Assembly (NCBI RefSeq): GCF_000715075.1
Contig: NC_134082.1
Coordinates: 146,742,948 to 146,806,947 of the forward strand
Source of the DNA: Nicotiana tabacum
Taxonomy: Eukaryota; Streptophyta; Magnoliopsida; Solanales; Solanaceae
DNA length: 64,000 nucleotides
Direction of reading: 5' to 3'
Each line of letters starts with the position of its first letter. Within the stretch, counting starts at the first letter, position 1. Both the position numbers and the translations under genes were made by a program. Under the pieces are notes generated by a model. That model searched no databases, had not been told where the DNA came from, and worked only from the letters and a program-made list of their open reading frames with translations. Positions 47,057 to 57,634 of the stretch are shown here, one piece after another.

Positions 47057-48781
47057 TCACTCCATAACCAAGAGACATTGGAGGTAGGGGTCGATTAAAG
47101 TATGACAATGTCTAAAGAACTCTTTCCCCATTATGATGTCAAAGATATCCATAGCGGTTACGGTAAAGCTTGTCATACCTTTCCAAGTTCCCAATTTGAC
47201 ACCAACTCCATTAGCTACCTCACGAGCATTTTGTATCTCGGTATTCACGGTCTTGACGCAAGAGTTGGTTGGAGCAAGCTTCAATTCTAGTCTCTTTGCG
47301 CTAGCCTCAGTCACAAAATTATGAGTTGCTCCAGTGTCCACCATTGCACGAGCGGGCTTGTTGTTGATGGTGAGATCCACGTACTGATTGCCATTCTCGG
47401 TAGGTTGGATAGCTTGCTTCGTGACAACACCACATAATCCGATCATACCCAACTGTGCGGTTCCCGGACTCTCTCCTTGTGGCTGCTCCTTCCGCTCACG
47501 TACCATGGCACTGAGGCTCTTGAGGTTAGGACAATTCCTGAAGCCATGTGGCCCTCTGCAAATATAGCATCTCTTCTTCTCGACCTGCGCCTTCTTCTCG
47601 GCGTAGCCCTGACGACCACTTGACTTTTTGAAATCTTGAGTCCTGGAGTATTGTTGTATCTCCTTGACTTTGCCACGGTCTCCCCCACCTTTTGTTTTGT
47701 TAACCTTTGACTCATTAACATTGCCTTTGTCGTGCTTGTCATGCCTGAAATCCATTAATGATTCGACCTCCACTATGGCTTGGTCTATATCAGTGACTTG
47801 TCGGCGTTGCAACTCCTGCTTAGCCCAATTTTGCAACCCGTCCATGAAGTGGAACAACAAGTCATCATTGGTCAGGTTGGGGATTTGAAGCATAAGGGTA
47901 GTGAACTCCTTGACATAGTTACGTATGCTCCCTGTTTGCTTCAATTCCCTAAGCTTGCGCCTTGCCTCGTATAAGACATTGTTTGGAAAGAACTGTCGCT
48001 TGAACTTTACTTTGAACTGATCCCATGTGTTAATAGTACATAGACTTTTATCCACGTTGGCCATCTTCCTTCTCCACCATAGCATGGCAGTCTCTGAGAG
48101 GTACAATACCGCAGTGTTGATCTTGGCCTCGTCGTCCCTCACTTTGTCGTTCCTGAAGTAGTTCTCCAAGAGCCAAAAGAAGTTTTCCACTTCTTGTGCA
48201 TCACGAACACCTTTGAACATCGGGGGTTTGGGAGCCTAGATCTTGGCCTCCCTCATCACCACAACATTGCTGGCAACCTCGGTCACGCCAGCATTGACAT
48301 GCTCCTCGAGTGAATCTATCTTTGCCTTCATAGCATCGATAGTACTCAAAGCCTCCATGAGTCTGCACTCTAAGGCAGTGATGGTTTGCCTTAGATCCAT
48401 CTCAATCCGTGTACGTCCCTCCAAGTCATTTCGGATACTCTCAATCTCTTCAAGAGTGTTCCACTCAAGAACATTAAGGGTGCCTTCCACCTTCCCCAAG
48501 CGTTGGACAAAGATCTCCACGGCGTCCATCCCCGCATTTATCTTCATCACCCACTCTTTACTGAGCGAGACGTCCTCTAGAAGGACCTCCACTTCATCCT
48601 CGCTCGCCTCAGTGGCAGATGGTTCTTTGGATGTAAGTCCTTCATTTGACACAACCTCAGGTGGCACTTCCTGGCTCTTGTTGGTGGCAATCCTCTTTTT
48701 GCTACGGCCGCTCTTGCCAGCAGCATCCTGGATGACGTTGGCTTGGATGTTGGCAGTGTTAATTTCTCCGTCGTTCGCCAT
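47057..48781 (-). pseudogene. Chromovirus Gag and protease remnant
   Basis: The first part (48781-48236) begins MANDGEINTANIQANVIQD and contains a coiled-coil-like acidic region. A TAG at 48236-48238 separates it from the capsid domain (PPMFKGVRDAQEVENFFWLL, WWRRKMANVD, FKVKFKRQFFPNNVLYEARR). A zinc knuckle CYICRGPHGFRNC has CX2CX3HX4C spacing, one residue shorter than the usual retroviral form. The protease active site is ARAMVDTGATHNFV. A TGA at 47057-47059 ends the frame before the reverse transcriptase. All parts lie in one frame, so the element once had a single Gag-Pol frame. Confidence 0.92.
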
Positions 48782-48800
48782 TCCCTTAGTTGAAACCTTC

Positions 48801-48812
48801 GCTCTGATACCA
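48801..48812 (-). other. Primer-binding site for initiator tRNA-Met
   Basis: TGGTATCAGAGC on the minus strand, three bases inside the 5' LTR, the usual primer site of chromoviruses and copia elements. Confidence 0.93.
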
Positions 48813-48815
48813 CGT

Positions 48816-49318
48816 TGTCATGTCTTTAGTTGTTAACTAAGTACACGTGTAGCACTTAACAACTCGTTCACGATCTTGCTCAACTTGCTCACGTTCTTGC
48901 TATGTCAAGTCAGCCTTACTACACTCAAGATCGCTAAGAGAATGGAAGAAAGAACACAAGAGAATTGTTAAATGAAGCTTTGTATTATAGAGAACTTGAA
49001 TTATTTGCTTGATGAATTACAAATGAATGGCCCACTTTATATACTAGTCTCCTAGGGGCTAGTGTGTAAATATTAATTATTACACAAGTCCTTGATATTT
49101 ACAAGATAAAGGATTTTTCTAGAATTCTCTACAAGCCTACAAGATTCCAAGGACTTTCCTAGCAAATCCATAAGGATTTAGATTCTTCCTAAGGAAATGT
49201 CCATACCTCTCTAGAATCTTCTCACAAATGCTAGTCTTCTTCTTATGTAAGATTCCACATGGCATTAATATATGCCAAATGGCGTCTATGTGGCATGATG
49301 ACATGTGGGGACATCACA
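48816..49318 (-). mobile_element. 5' LTR of chromovirus
   Basis: Same length and strong similarity to 43522-44024; TG and CA ends; followed on its own strand by the primer-binding site. It must hold the promoter of the element; a TATA-like ATATAAAG is near 49036 on the minus strand. Confidence 0.92.
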
Positions 49319-49322
49319 TTAA

Positions 49323-49969
49323 CCTTAAAAAGCATGTGATCACAACCCCATTTCAAATAATAAATCATAACACCTAAAAAGAATCAAAGGCAGTTAATTG
49401 GGTGAATAAAGTATGGCAAAATTCTTGTATGTCGTTTCCATGTCAGTTGTCCAATGTTCTATGTATTACTGCTTTGTAAAAATTTAACACTCTATGTGAA
49501 GTACTAATTTTTTTAAGTTTAGCTATGTACTACAAATCATAAAGACACCAACGTATACATGTAAGGAAATAAAAGAGAGAAGAAAAATAATGAGGTAGAT
49601 ATTGCTTAAAATTAAAGAATAATGCGAAAGAGAAAAAATAATACAAATTAAGAATTAAAAAGATTCCACTTTCTTGATAATCTAAATACCTTCCGTATGT
49701 TGTAGCCCAAACATTTTACACCAAACACTAAATTTCTAATACACCTCAATCCGCAGAAACAAAATATGAAAATATCAGGATAAGATTGAAATTAGCATCA
49801 ATCACAATCTGAAAAACTGCAACATACAAGCAAATGTACACTAATAAGCCACCTTACTTTAACACTGATTGAAACAAATTTCCTGAAAGCCAAAATTCAT
49901 TTCTGCTTCTAGCTCAACAAAAAGACATTACCATGATAACTGCTAAAATATGAAAAAGTTAACAGCAAT
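49323..49969. other. AT-rich spacer, no gene seen
   Basis: No conserved frame or terminal repeat recognised between the chromovirus and the next element. Confidence 0.5.
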
Positions 49970-49974
49970 AACAT

Positions 49975-50105
49975 TGTTCGACTCAAAAGATATTAGAACC
50001 TTTTTGCATAAATCAATTAAAGAAAATGAAGGGGTAAATCTTAGCTAAGTATAATAAGCTCTAGAACCAACATTATAAAAGATGAATACAATGGATGATA
50101 TTTCT
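49975..50105 (-). mobile_element. Truncated 3' LTR of Tat element
   Basis: It matches 54413-54543 almost base for base, and the match stops at GATATTTCT (50105). The outer end with the target duplication is intact; the inner part is deleted. Confidence 0.88.
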
Positions 50106-50109
50106 GGTG

Positions 50110-50900
50110 GCTACTGCTAGCTTGGCGAGACCGTCCGCTTCGATATTTTGTGCCCTAGGTATCTGGTCGAGGCGGCATTCGTCGAACTCTGGTAACAGTT
50201 TGTGAATTTCTGACTGGTACTTTTGTAGTCACTGTTCTTTGATTTGGAAAGTCCCAGTGACTTGGTTCACCATGAGTTGAGAGTCTCAATGGAGGACGAG
50301 TCGTCGAGCGCCATATTTGAGGGCTAATTTTAATCCTTCAATCACAGCTTCATACTCGGCCTCGTTGTTAGTCATCTCGAGGTACCGTATGGACTGGCGA
50401 ATTACTTCGCCCGTAGGAACTTCGAGAACGAGTCCCAATCCCGATCCCGATGCATTAGATGTGCCTCGGTTTAGAGGACCCAGAGGTCGGAATGTGCGGA
50501 AGCGCCAAGCGCTTCCTGCTCTACTTCAGGCAATACTTCTAAGCTGAAATCGGTGACGAAATTGGCGATCACTTGCGACATTATAGCGGTTCGCGGTTGA
50601 TATGTTATGTTATGCTCGCTTAATTCTATGGCCCATTTGGCCAACCTACCCGATAGTTTGGGTTTGTGTAGGATGCCCTTGAGGGGGGAAGGTTGTCGCT
50701 ACCTTTATGGGGTGACATTGAAAATATGGTCTGAGCTTTCGTGAAGCTACGACTAATGCCAGAGCTAGTTTCTCAAGGTGGGGGTACCTTGTTTCGGCAT
50801 CAACTAAGGTTTTGCTGATATAATAAATTGGAGATTGCGTACCTTTGTTTTCACGAACCAGAACGACACTTATCGTGACTTCGGAGACTGCTAGGTACAC
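50110..50900 (-). pseudogene. Tat RNase H plus second RNase H remnant
   Basis: The first RNase H piece (50900-50646) shows YLAVSEVTISVVLVRENKGT and YPHLEKLALALVVASRKLRP, then frameshifts. The second (about 50600-50110) encodes, on the minus strand, YEAVIEGLKLALKYGARRL and, after in-frame stops, KYQSEIHKLLPEFDECRL and NIEADGLAKLA, the archaeal-type RNase H of Tat elements. The reading ends at the deletion junction with the LTR. Confidence 0.8.
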
Positions 50901-51083
50901 CAGGAGGCATTAGCCCGGGTCTGCCTTGACGAGTAGTGGCGACGAGGACAGGTAAGATTTCAGCTTTCTTAAGGCGTCAATGCATTCTGAATTTCATTGT
51001 AGCCCATGATCCTTCCTTAGTACATTAAAAAACTTATGGCATCGGTCCGATGATGGTGAGATGAACCTCGATAGGGCGGTTAT

Positions 51084-51883
51084 TCACCCTGTCAATTTCT
51101 GTACTTGCTTTTTGCTGGTTAATGTCTCCGGTATTTCTTTGATGGCCTTGATCTGATCCGGGTTGACCTCGATACCTCTTTGCGACACCAAAAAACCAAG
51201 GAACTTTCCTGAGGTTACGCCAAAGGTACATTTATCGGGATTCGGTTTCATCCCGTATCGCCTCAATATTTTGAAGGCTTCTTTCAGATGACCAATGTGA
51301 TCCTCCTTCCTTTTTGACTTCACTAGCATGTCGTCGATGTAGACCTCCATAATCTTTCCGAGTTGTTCTTTGAACATTTTGGTGACTACCTTTGATACGT
51401 CGCCCCTGCGTTCTTGAGTCCGAATGACATGACTCTGTAGCAGTATGTTCCTTGGTAAGTGATAAAGCTGGTCTTTTCTTAGTCTTCTTCTGCCATTAGA
51501 ATTTGGTTGTAACCAGAATAGGCGTCTAAGAAGCTTAATAGTTCGTGCCCCGCTGTTGCATCGATAAGTTGGTCGATATGTGGTAATGGAAAGGAATCCT
51601 TTGGGCACGCTTTGTTCAGGTCGGTGAAGTTGACACACATCTGCCACTTCCCGTTCTTCTTTTTTACCATGGCCACATTGGCAACCCACTGAGGATACTT
51701 TGATTCTCGAACAGAGCCATTAGCGAGCAACTTATCAACTTCTTCGCTAATTGCATTATTGATTGCGGGGTTGAACTTTCTCCTCATTTGCCGCACTAGC
51801 GGGTAAAGAGGGTCAACATTCAGCTTGTGTGTGGCGATGTCCCTTGGGATCCCCGACATATCTGAGTGGGAAAAGGCAAACAA
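51084..51883 (-). pseudogene. Tat reverse transcriptase remnant
   Basis: The first part has VRQMRRKFNPAINNAISEEV, WVANVAMVKKKNGKWQMCV and NKACPKDSFPLPHIDQLID, ending SFLDAYSGYNQILMAEED. A frameshift with loss near 51480-51410 follows. The second part carries the catalytic box as MEVYIDDMLVKSK and then HLKEAFKILRRYGMKPNPDK. It cannot yield an active enzyme. Confidence 0.88.
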
Positions 51884-52227
51884 ATCGGCATTGTTAGTTA
51901 AGAACTCATGAAACTTACATGGTTCCGAGATGTTGTGTCCGATATAAGCTTTTTTCGTGCAGTCGGTGCTGTCTAATTGAAAGGGTCAAGGTCTTCTATG
52001 GTTGTCTTGCAAGCTTCTACGACGTCTGGGTCTTTGATAGCCTCTATTTGTATGTCGGGTTTGGTTCCCAATATGGTTGATTTCTATTCTTCCGCACTTG
52101 CCCCCTTTAGTTGTTGGGTGTATGTGCATTCTTTGGCGATTCGGTAGCATTCTTGGGCAGTGCGGTGCTCACCCCGGATGCTGAATATCCCCCATGGGGT
52201 AGGAAACTTGATTACTTGGTAGAAACT

Positions 52228-54312
52228 TTACGGGACGGCTCGCATGGAGTGTATCCATGGACGCCCTATGATAGCGTTATAGGTTGTTTCCTGGTTCATG
52301 ACGTGGAACGTCGTTTCTAGGGTGACTCCTGCTAGAACGGGCAGCACTATCTCTCCATAGGTTCGTTCCACTGCATTATTGAAACCCGTCAGTGTTATGC
52401 AATGCGGTACTATCTTATCCTCGAGTCTCATTTGTATGAGGACTCATGGGTAAATAATACACGAGCCGCTTCCATCATCCACCATTATTCTTTTTACATC
52501 GGTATCTGCGATACATAAAGTTATAACTAAAACATCATAGTGAGGGAAAGACAAACTGTTGGTATCCGACTTATCGAAGATGATACTATCTTCGAGGTCG
52601 TCATACTGTTCATGGGTGACTGTCCGCTTGAGTTTATGTGTGGTGGTGAATTTCACATGGTTGATTACCATATCATCACCGTCGCCAATGATCATTTGTA
52701 TGGTACGAGCTGTTGAAGGTGATTTTGGGGGTCCTTGAGATTGATTGCGTCCACGAGCGAAGTTAACCCGTCCCCGATCGCTCAATAGTTCTTTCAGGTG
52801 TCCCTGGTTTAGCATCTTACCACTTCCTGTCGCAGACCTATGCAGTCTTCGGTCTTGTGTCCCCTTTCCTGGTGGAATTCACACAGAATGTTCGATCTCC
52901 GGGTGCTCGGATCTGACGTCATCTTTTGCGGCCACTGCACCTTTATGGCGAGCTTTTCCAGTGCATACCCTATTTCTGAAGGAGAAACGCAAAAGTTATG
53001 AGCAGATAACAGTGTAAGCATACTTCTTTCGTTTCGGTGTGGCACGGTGTGTCGAGGCATGACATTAGTATGTCGTGGAGGAGGCGGGATGGATGCCCGG
53101 ATGTAGGGCTGATGCCTTTATTGATTGAAACAGGATGGTTGATCCCTTCGGCCATCGTTGCGGCGATCACTCCTTGTTTCAGTTTGGACTGACATTAGTC
53201 GTTGGAGTAGACCATTCAAGTCGTCCTCACCTGCCCTTACTTCGGCACAATAGGCATTATGGATTTCTTCCCACGTGGTGGGAGGGTATTTCATGAGTCT
53301 ACTTAGCAATTTTTTGGTTGCTTTCGACCCGCTTCTATTTAACCCATTTTGAAAGGCTACTACCGCCATCCCTTCCGATACGTTTGGTAGGCTCATTCTT
53401 ACCCTGTTGAATCGGTCTAGGAAGTCCCAAAGTCTTTCGCCTGTTGTTTGCCTATCGGCGAAGATTTCATTTACCCTGGCTTCTGCCTTTTTCGCTCCCG
53501 CGTGGGCGGTGATGAATTTATCTGCCATTTCTTCGAACGTTGATATAGACCATGGCAGTAGTTGGGAATACCATGTCAACGCTCCCCCTATCAGAGTTTC
53601 ACCGAACTTTTTCAGCAGCACTGATGGCACTTGTTCTTTCGATAGATCGTTGCCTTTTACTGCAGTGACGTAGTGGATTATATGATCTTCCGGGTCTGTG
53701 GTTCCATCGTATATTTTCAAGTATGGTGGAATTTTGAAGGTTTTTGGGATAGAGTGGGGGGCTGCTCCTTTACTGTACGATTGCTCGATGAATCGGCCTA
53801 CGTCACATTTTGGTAGCAACTTCGGAGCGCCCGGTATTTTATCGACCCTTTCCTGATGCTCCTTTATCTGATCACGGAGCATTTTGTTGTCGTTTTCCAT
53901 TTATTCCATTTTCTTTAAGATGGCCGCAAGTGCATTGTTACCTGCATCAATGACAGCATGAGTGTTACCTGTGTGTGGATTTCTGGCTCATCGGCGACAG
54001 TTGCGGTTTCTGCGTGTATTGTGCCTCCGATATCCCTTTGAGCGGGTTTGTCGAGTATGTTGCTCAAGGTGTTTGTCAACCACTCCTCTAATAGCCTTTT
54101 CACAACCGGTGGTGCTTCTCCTGCTACGGATGTTGAGGTTTCCCTCTCGCGTGAGACAATCACGCTTTCGTGCAGGGGGAGACATCTCCCTTAGGTGTAG
54201 CACTTGGCGTTGCGTTTTCATTGTCTTCCCTACCTGCTTCGTTGATGGAATCCAGAAAGTTGTTCGTGACACCTACTATTGCCTTTAATCTTGCTTCTCC
54301 CTTTCCTGCCAT
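52228..54312 (-). pseudogene. Tat Gag and protease remnant
   Basis: The frame opens at 54312 (MAGKGEARLKAIVGV) and is soon broken. The Gag core at 53900-53118 has PKTFKIPPYLKIYDGTTDPE, GGALTWYSQLLPWSISTFEE, EARVNEIFADRQTTGERLWD and FLDRFNRVRMSLPNV, typical of plant retrotransposon Gag. A zinc-knuckle-like region lies near 52880-52830 (CEFHQERGHKTEDC). The protease-like segment near 52450 reads KRIMVDDGSGSCIIY, with Asp-Asp-Gly in place of the usual Asp-Ser/Thr-Gly. Stops and frameshifts separate the parts. Confidence 0.88.
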
Positions 54313-54391
54313 TGTTGGCCTTTGCGAGGCTAAGAGGAGGCGATTATCTCCTTCAAGGATCTAGACAAAACTAAAATCTCAACTATAGAAA

Positions 54392-54410
54392 TCCCCACAG
54401 ACGGCGCCAA
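54392..54410 (-). other. Primer-binding site of Tat element
   Basis: TTGGCGCCGTCTGTGGGGA on the minus strand, two bases inside the 5' LTR, as in many plant Tat elements. Confidence 0.85.
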
Positions 54411-54412
54411 AT

Positions 54413-54883
54413 TGTTTGACTCAAAAGATATTGGAACCTTTTTGAATAAATCAATTAAATAAAATGAAGGGGTAAATCTTAGCTAAGTATAATAAGCTCT
54501 AGAACCAACGTTATAAAAGATGAATACAATGGATGATATTTCTTGATCTTGTGAAGATGAGTGCTCGAATGTTAAGGATGCCAATTGCTTATGTAAAAAT
54601 ATTACAGTTAGTGTTCTTAGCTAGAAAAGCAGAAAAAGGTCCCCTCTATAAGATTTGTCTCTCGCTATGTATAAGGGACAACCCCCCTTCTGAACCCTAA
54701 AGGACATATCATAAGGAATATTCGAGAGTATATTCCTAATGCCCCCTGTTAGGCCTACATTACTATAAAAATCATATATCCTCCGTCTGTTGCTTGTCGT
54801 CCTCTACAGGATATCGCCTATAAAGACCTTGTCTTCTGTCGTGCTTGTCAATGGCTGTGGTCGTCCAAATTTGGACCCGTACA
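54413..54883 (-). mobile_element. 5' LTR of Tat element
   Basis: On the + strand it starts TGTTTGACTC and ends GGACCCGTACA, so TG...CA ends are kept on its own strand. The outer end is set by the AACAT duplication. Length 471 bp. Confidence 0.85.
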
Positions 54884-54888
54884 AACAT

Positions 54889-55436
54889 AAGGAGCTTTGA
54901 ATAAGCTAAATGGTCAATCTCACAAATTGTTAACATAGTACTGCATGGCCGGCCAATTTAAATTCTACAAAACTAAAAAGGGAACAAATCATAATCAAAA
55001 AACATGATTCATAAATAGATAAATAAAAGGAAAAAAAGAAGAAGGAATCAAACAGAAATAGAAGCTCTATAAAGGCTCTGCAACAAAAAAAACTATATTA
55101 TGCTACTGCTTGCTTATATAAACTATATAAAATTTTCAGGTTTACGAATTTGAAACCGCATTTCTTAAAGGCTTTGCCTTTCACTATAATTTGTCTAACA
55201 TTATTCAGTATCCTAATATACTTTGCAGGTTAAGCTTACCTTGGTCCTTCATTTATATTAGAAAATTAAGAGGTTCTAAAAAATAAATAGTTCTTGGAGC
55301 ATGAAATTTTTTGAAGCGGAAGTCTTTTCATCTTTCTCCTTTAATTGTGTAATGCATTTAGACACTTCTAGAATTTTTAAAATGAGCTAAATTGTACATA
55401 AATTAGGAAAACCCAAAAAGTGAGAAAACGGATACA
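54889..55436. other. AT-rich spacer, no gene seen
   Basis: No conserved frame or element end recognised. Confidence 0.5.
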
Positions 55437-55860
55437 TGTTATAAAATAAAAGCAATACAGTAAAATGTAAATAAGAAGAGATAGAAAGAAGGAAGAAGTT
55501 TTTTCTTCTTTCACTTTGGTGTGTATTTCCATTGCAATTACATAGCTTTTTATAGGCATAAAAAGTAAAGATGATAGACATAAAGTAGGATATTTAATCT
55601 TTAAGCTATTCACAACATGGACATCCAATATAGCATCCAATGTATAAACTATGCTATTCACAACATGGGCATCCAATGTACAAACTATTTATAACAATAT
55701 GGATTTTCTAGTATAAGAGAAGCTATTTTTTTCTCAAGGACAAAATTGTCTTTTAGTTTTTAGTGGATATTCTTGTAAATTAACTTTTGACTTTGGTACT
55801 TCCACTTTTAGTATAGTATGATGATAAAGGATTCATTTCAGCCTTTAATGACATACTAAA
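55437..55860 (-). mobile_element. Copia-like LTR fragment or solo LTR
   Basis: On the minus strand a TATA-like TGCCTATAAAAAG (about 55548-55560) is followed by a leader and an ACA end at 55437. Upstream, the unit CTATTCACAACATGG(A/G)CATCC occurs twice (55608 and 55651 on the + strand). I associate this with Solanaceae copia LTRs. The outer end and a duplication were not found, so the right limit is approximate. The 99-residue frame here is not a gene. Confidence 0.4.
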
Positions 55861-56523
55861 TCTTAAGAACGGGCCTTTGAGTAATAATCATGCAAATTAA
55901 GAAGAAAATCCTGGATCCTACTTTTTGGGGGTATAAGTAGATTAAGGAAACAATTACCATAGACACGAAAAAACTTTTGTTTTTTATCATCTATTCTGAT
56001 TCAGTTACCTGTTCAAGGCTTGTTTGTATGCACTGCTAAGGAATTATCTACATGCTTCTGTTCAAGGCTTGTTTGTATGAACGCTCTCAAATGTGGGAAA
56101 AACACGGACGCGATTGCATACATAGCGCCAATTAGCTGACTCCTCATTGGGAAATAGATCTGCCAAATACTTGGTCGGCCCCTTAAAGTTGTCCTCCTTT
56201 TTCACTTAAACACTCAATATTAAGTCTGTTCTATTTGAACACTTTAACAAGGCCTTTGTTGTGTCATTCAGATACAAAATTCGTAGGCATCAAAATACAA
56301 AAGTTGCGTGTAATTAACACATCACAGTGACGAATAACACGAGGACACGTGGATTTAACTTTTAAAAATTAAAAATAAATAAATACACAAACCAGAACCC
56401 ACACCACCCTACCCCATCGTCATCTTCCCTAACGACCCCTCATTGCCGAAAAATTAATTTTCGGTTTCCAGCTATGTCTTCTTCTCTAGAAATTTGGTCT
56501 TTTTTTCTTCTTCTTCATTCTTC
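55861..56523. other. Spacer with diverged duplicate of downstream sequence
   Basis: The stretch around 56390-56520 (ACCCTACCCCATCGTCATC, GCCGAAAAATTAATTTTCGG) resembles 57060-57160 (CACCCGTCTTCATC, GCCGGAAAAATCAATTTTTCGG), which suggests a diverged duplication across the intervening MITE. No gene. Confidence 0.45.
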
Positions 56524-56531
56524 CTTTTTAG

Positions 56532-56927
56532 CAGGGACGTACGCAGGAGTTTTTGTAAGCGGTGTCACCATTTTAGACATGAACAAATAAAAAAATTATT
56601 TTAATAATATCATATTTAAAAAACAATCAGGAAAAAGATATAACACAAGCAGCATCCTTCCAATTCAAAAAAAGTATGTGCTCGTCAAGTAGTACAAAAG
56701 TATTAAAACATAGAATGAGGCTACACAGGCTCGAACTCACGACCCTGCACAGAAATCTTTAGGCTTTTACCAGATAAGCTAGACACCTCTTTGTGACAAG
56801 TGGTGTCACTTATTTAATTTTACCGTTTTTTTTTTTTTTCATTTGAATTATATATAAATAATTAGTAAAAAATTTCAACAAAGCGGTGTCACGTGACACC
56901 GCTTGGGCTAAGGTAGATCCGCTCCTG
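56532..56927. mobile_element. hAT-type MITE of the GGCGGATCC family, with tRNA-like segment
   Basis: The ends CAGGGACGTACGCAGG and GTAGATCCGCTCCTG are imperfect inverted repeats. The flanks CTTTTTAG (56524-56531) and CTTTTTGG (56928-56935) differ at one base, giving an 8-bp duplication. Inside, the minus strand has a tRNA-like string with GTGAGTTCGAGCC (near 56730), and GCGGTGTCACGTGACACCGC (56883-56902) is a perfect 20-bp palindrome. Confidence 0.7.
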
Positions 56928-56935
56928 CTTTTTGG

Positions 56936-57492
56936 GCTAAAATTACAGAGAGTTTTGACTGTTAATATAAGATTCTGGAACCAAATTGACTGGAGAATAC
57001 TTTTATGATGACATAAATCAATGATTAATATTAAAAAAAATAGAAAAAATGAATATAAAAATGAGGACTCCACCCCACCCGTCTTCATCTTTCTCAACAA
57101 TCCTTCTTCGCCGGAAAAATCAATTTTTCGGCCATATTTATCCATCTTTCTCATCATCTTCCACGCTCATTTTTTCTTCTATTTTTTAAGCCATAGCTTA
57201 AATACCATTCTTCCTCTTCCTCTTCATCACAGCATCCCATTCTTTCTCCTTTTAGATCCAAACTCATTTTCTTTAAACACTTTCTGGTCAATATCCAACA
57301 TTATTTCTGCCATTTCAAGTCATTTTACTATTAATTTTTGAGCCACCTATTTTTTTAGCCATAGATTCAGTTAACTTGGAACATGAAAATATTTTGGGTT
57401 TTCAGCAATAGATTCGGCTAACAGGTGGTGATGGTGGAATATTTGGGTTTGGCATTTTTTCATTTCTTTCCTTTACAGATTTGGGCTTCTTA
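56936..57492. other. Spacer upstream of the copia tandem, no gene seen
   Basis: Pyrimidine-rich strings (TCTTCCTCTTCC) give a 106-residue frame at 57021-57341 without motifs. Part of it resembles 56390-56520. Confidence 0.45.
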
Positions 57493-57634
57493 TACAAGTG
57501 AGAATCCTGCAGATTTGCTGACCAAGGTGATACCAAGACACAAGTTTGAATTATGCAAAGAACTTGTCGATATGCACTCAAGCTAGAAGTCCAATGTTAC
57601 CTCTTTTAGGAGAATGGGTCTAGAGGGGGAGATT
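57493..57634 (+). pseudogene. End of copia RNase H and polypurine tract from an upstream copy
   Basis: The frame encodes TSENPADLLTKVIPRHKFEL and CKELVDMHS, the C-terminus of Tnt1-like Pol, followed by a purine tract (GAGGGGGAGA, 57623-57632) and then the LTR. The same end occurs again at 62195-62335. This piece therefore belongs to a second, upstream copy whose remainder is missing. Confidence 0.85.

Larger units (their letters stand above)
43522..49318 (-). mobile_element. Complete Ty3/gypsy chromovirus, degenerate
   Basis: Two LTRs of 503 bp (43522-44024 and 48816-49318), a primer-binding site for initiator tRNA-Met, a polypurine tract, and Gag, protease, reverse transcriptase, RNase H, integrase and a C-terminal chromodomain follow in the correct order on the minus strand. 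The flanks share TTAA (43518-43521 and 49319-49322), a short duplication. Length is 5797 bp. The two LTRs differ at roughly one base in fifteen over the part I compared by eye, so the insertion is old. Reina-type placement is a guess from the short zinc knuckle. Every coding part carries lesions. Confidence 0.93.
49975..54883 (-). mobile_element. Tat-lineage Ty3/gypsy element lacking integrase
   Basis: The flanks AACAT (49970-49974) and AACAT (54884-54888) are an exact 5-bp duplication. On the minus strand: complete 5' LTR, primer-binding site, Gag, protease, reverse transcriptase, RNase H, a second (archaeal-type) RNase H, and then a direct join to the last 131 bp of the 3' LTR. The dual RNase H is a mark of Tat and Ogre elements. 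Integrase, any antisense ORF, the polypurine tract and most of the 3' LTR are missing, so one internal deletion removed them after insertion. Confidence 0.88.

Noticed and set aside
48243..48836. 197-residue + strand frame opposite the chromovirus Gag
   Set aside because: It mirrors the coding strand, is Ser/Leu-rich without motifs, and crosses the primer-binding site.
53962..54288. Cys/Arg-rich + strand frame of 108 residues
   Set aside because: It is opposite the damaged Gag start of the Tat element and has no recognised domain.
55377..55676. 99-residue minus-strand frame with a hydrophobic C-terminus
   Set aside because: It coincides with an LTR-like fragment with a TATA box; the hydrophobic part comes from T-rich DNA.
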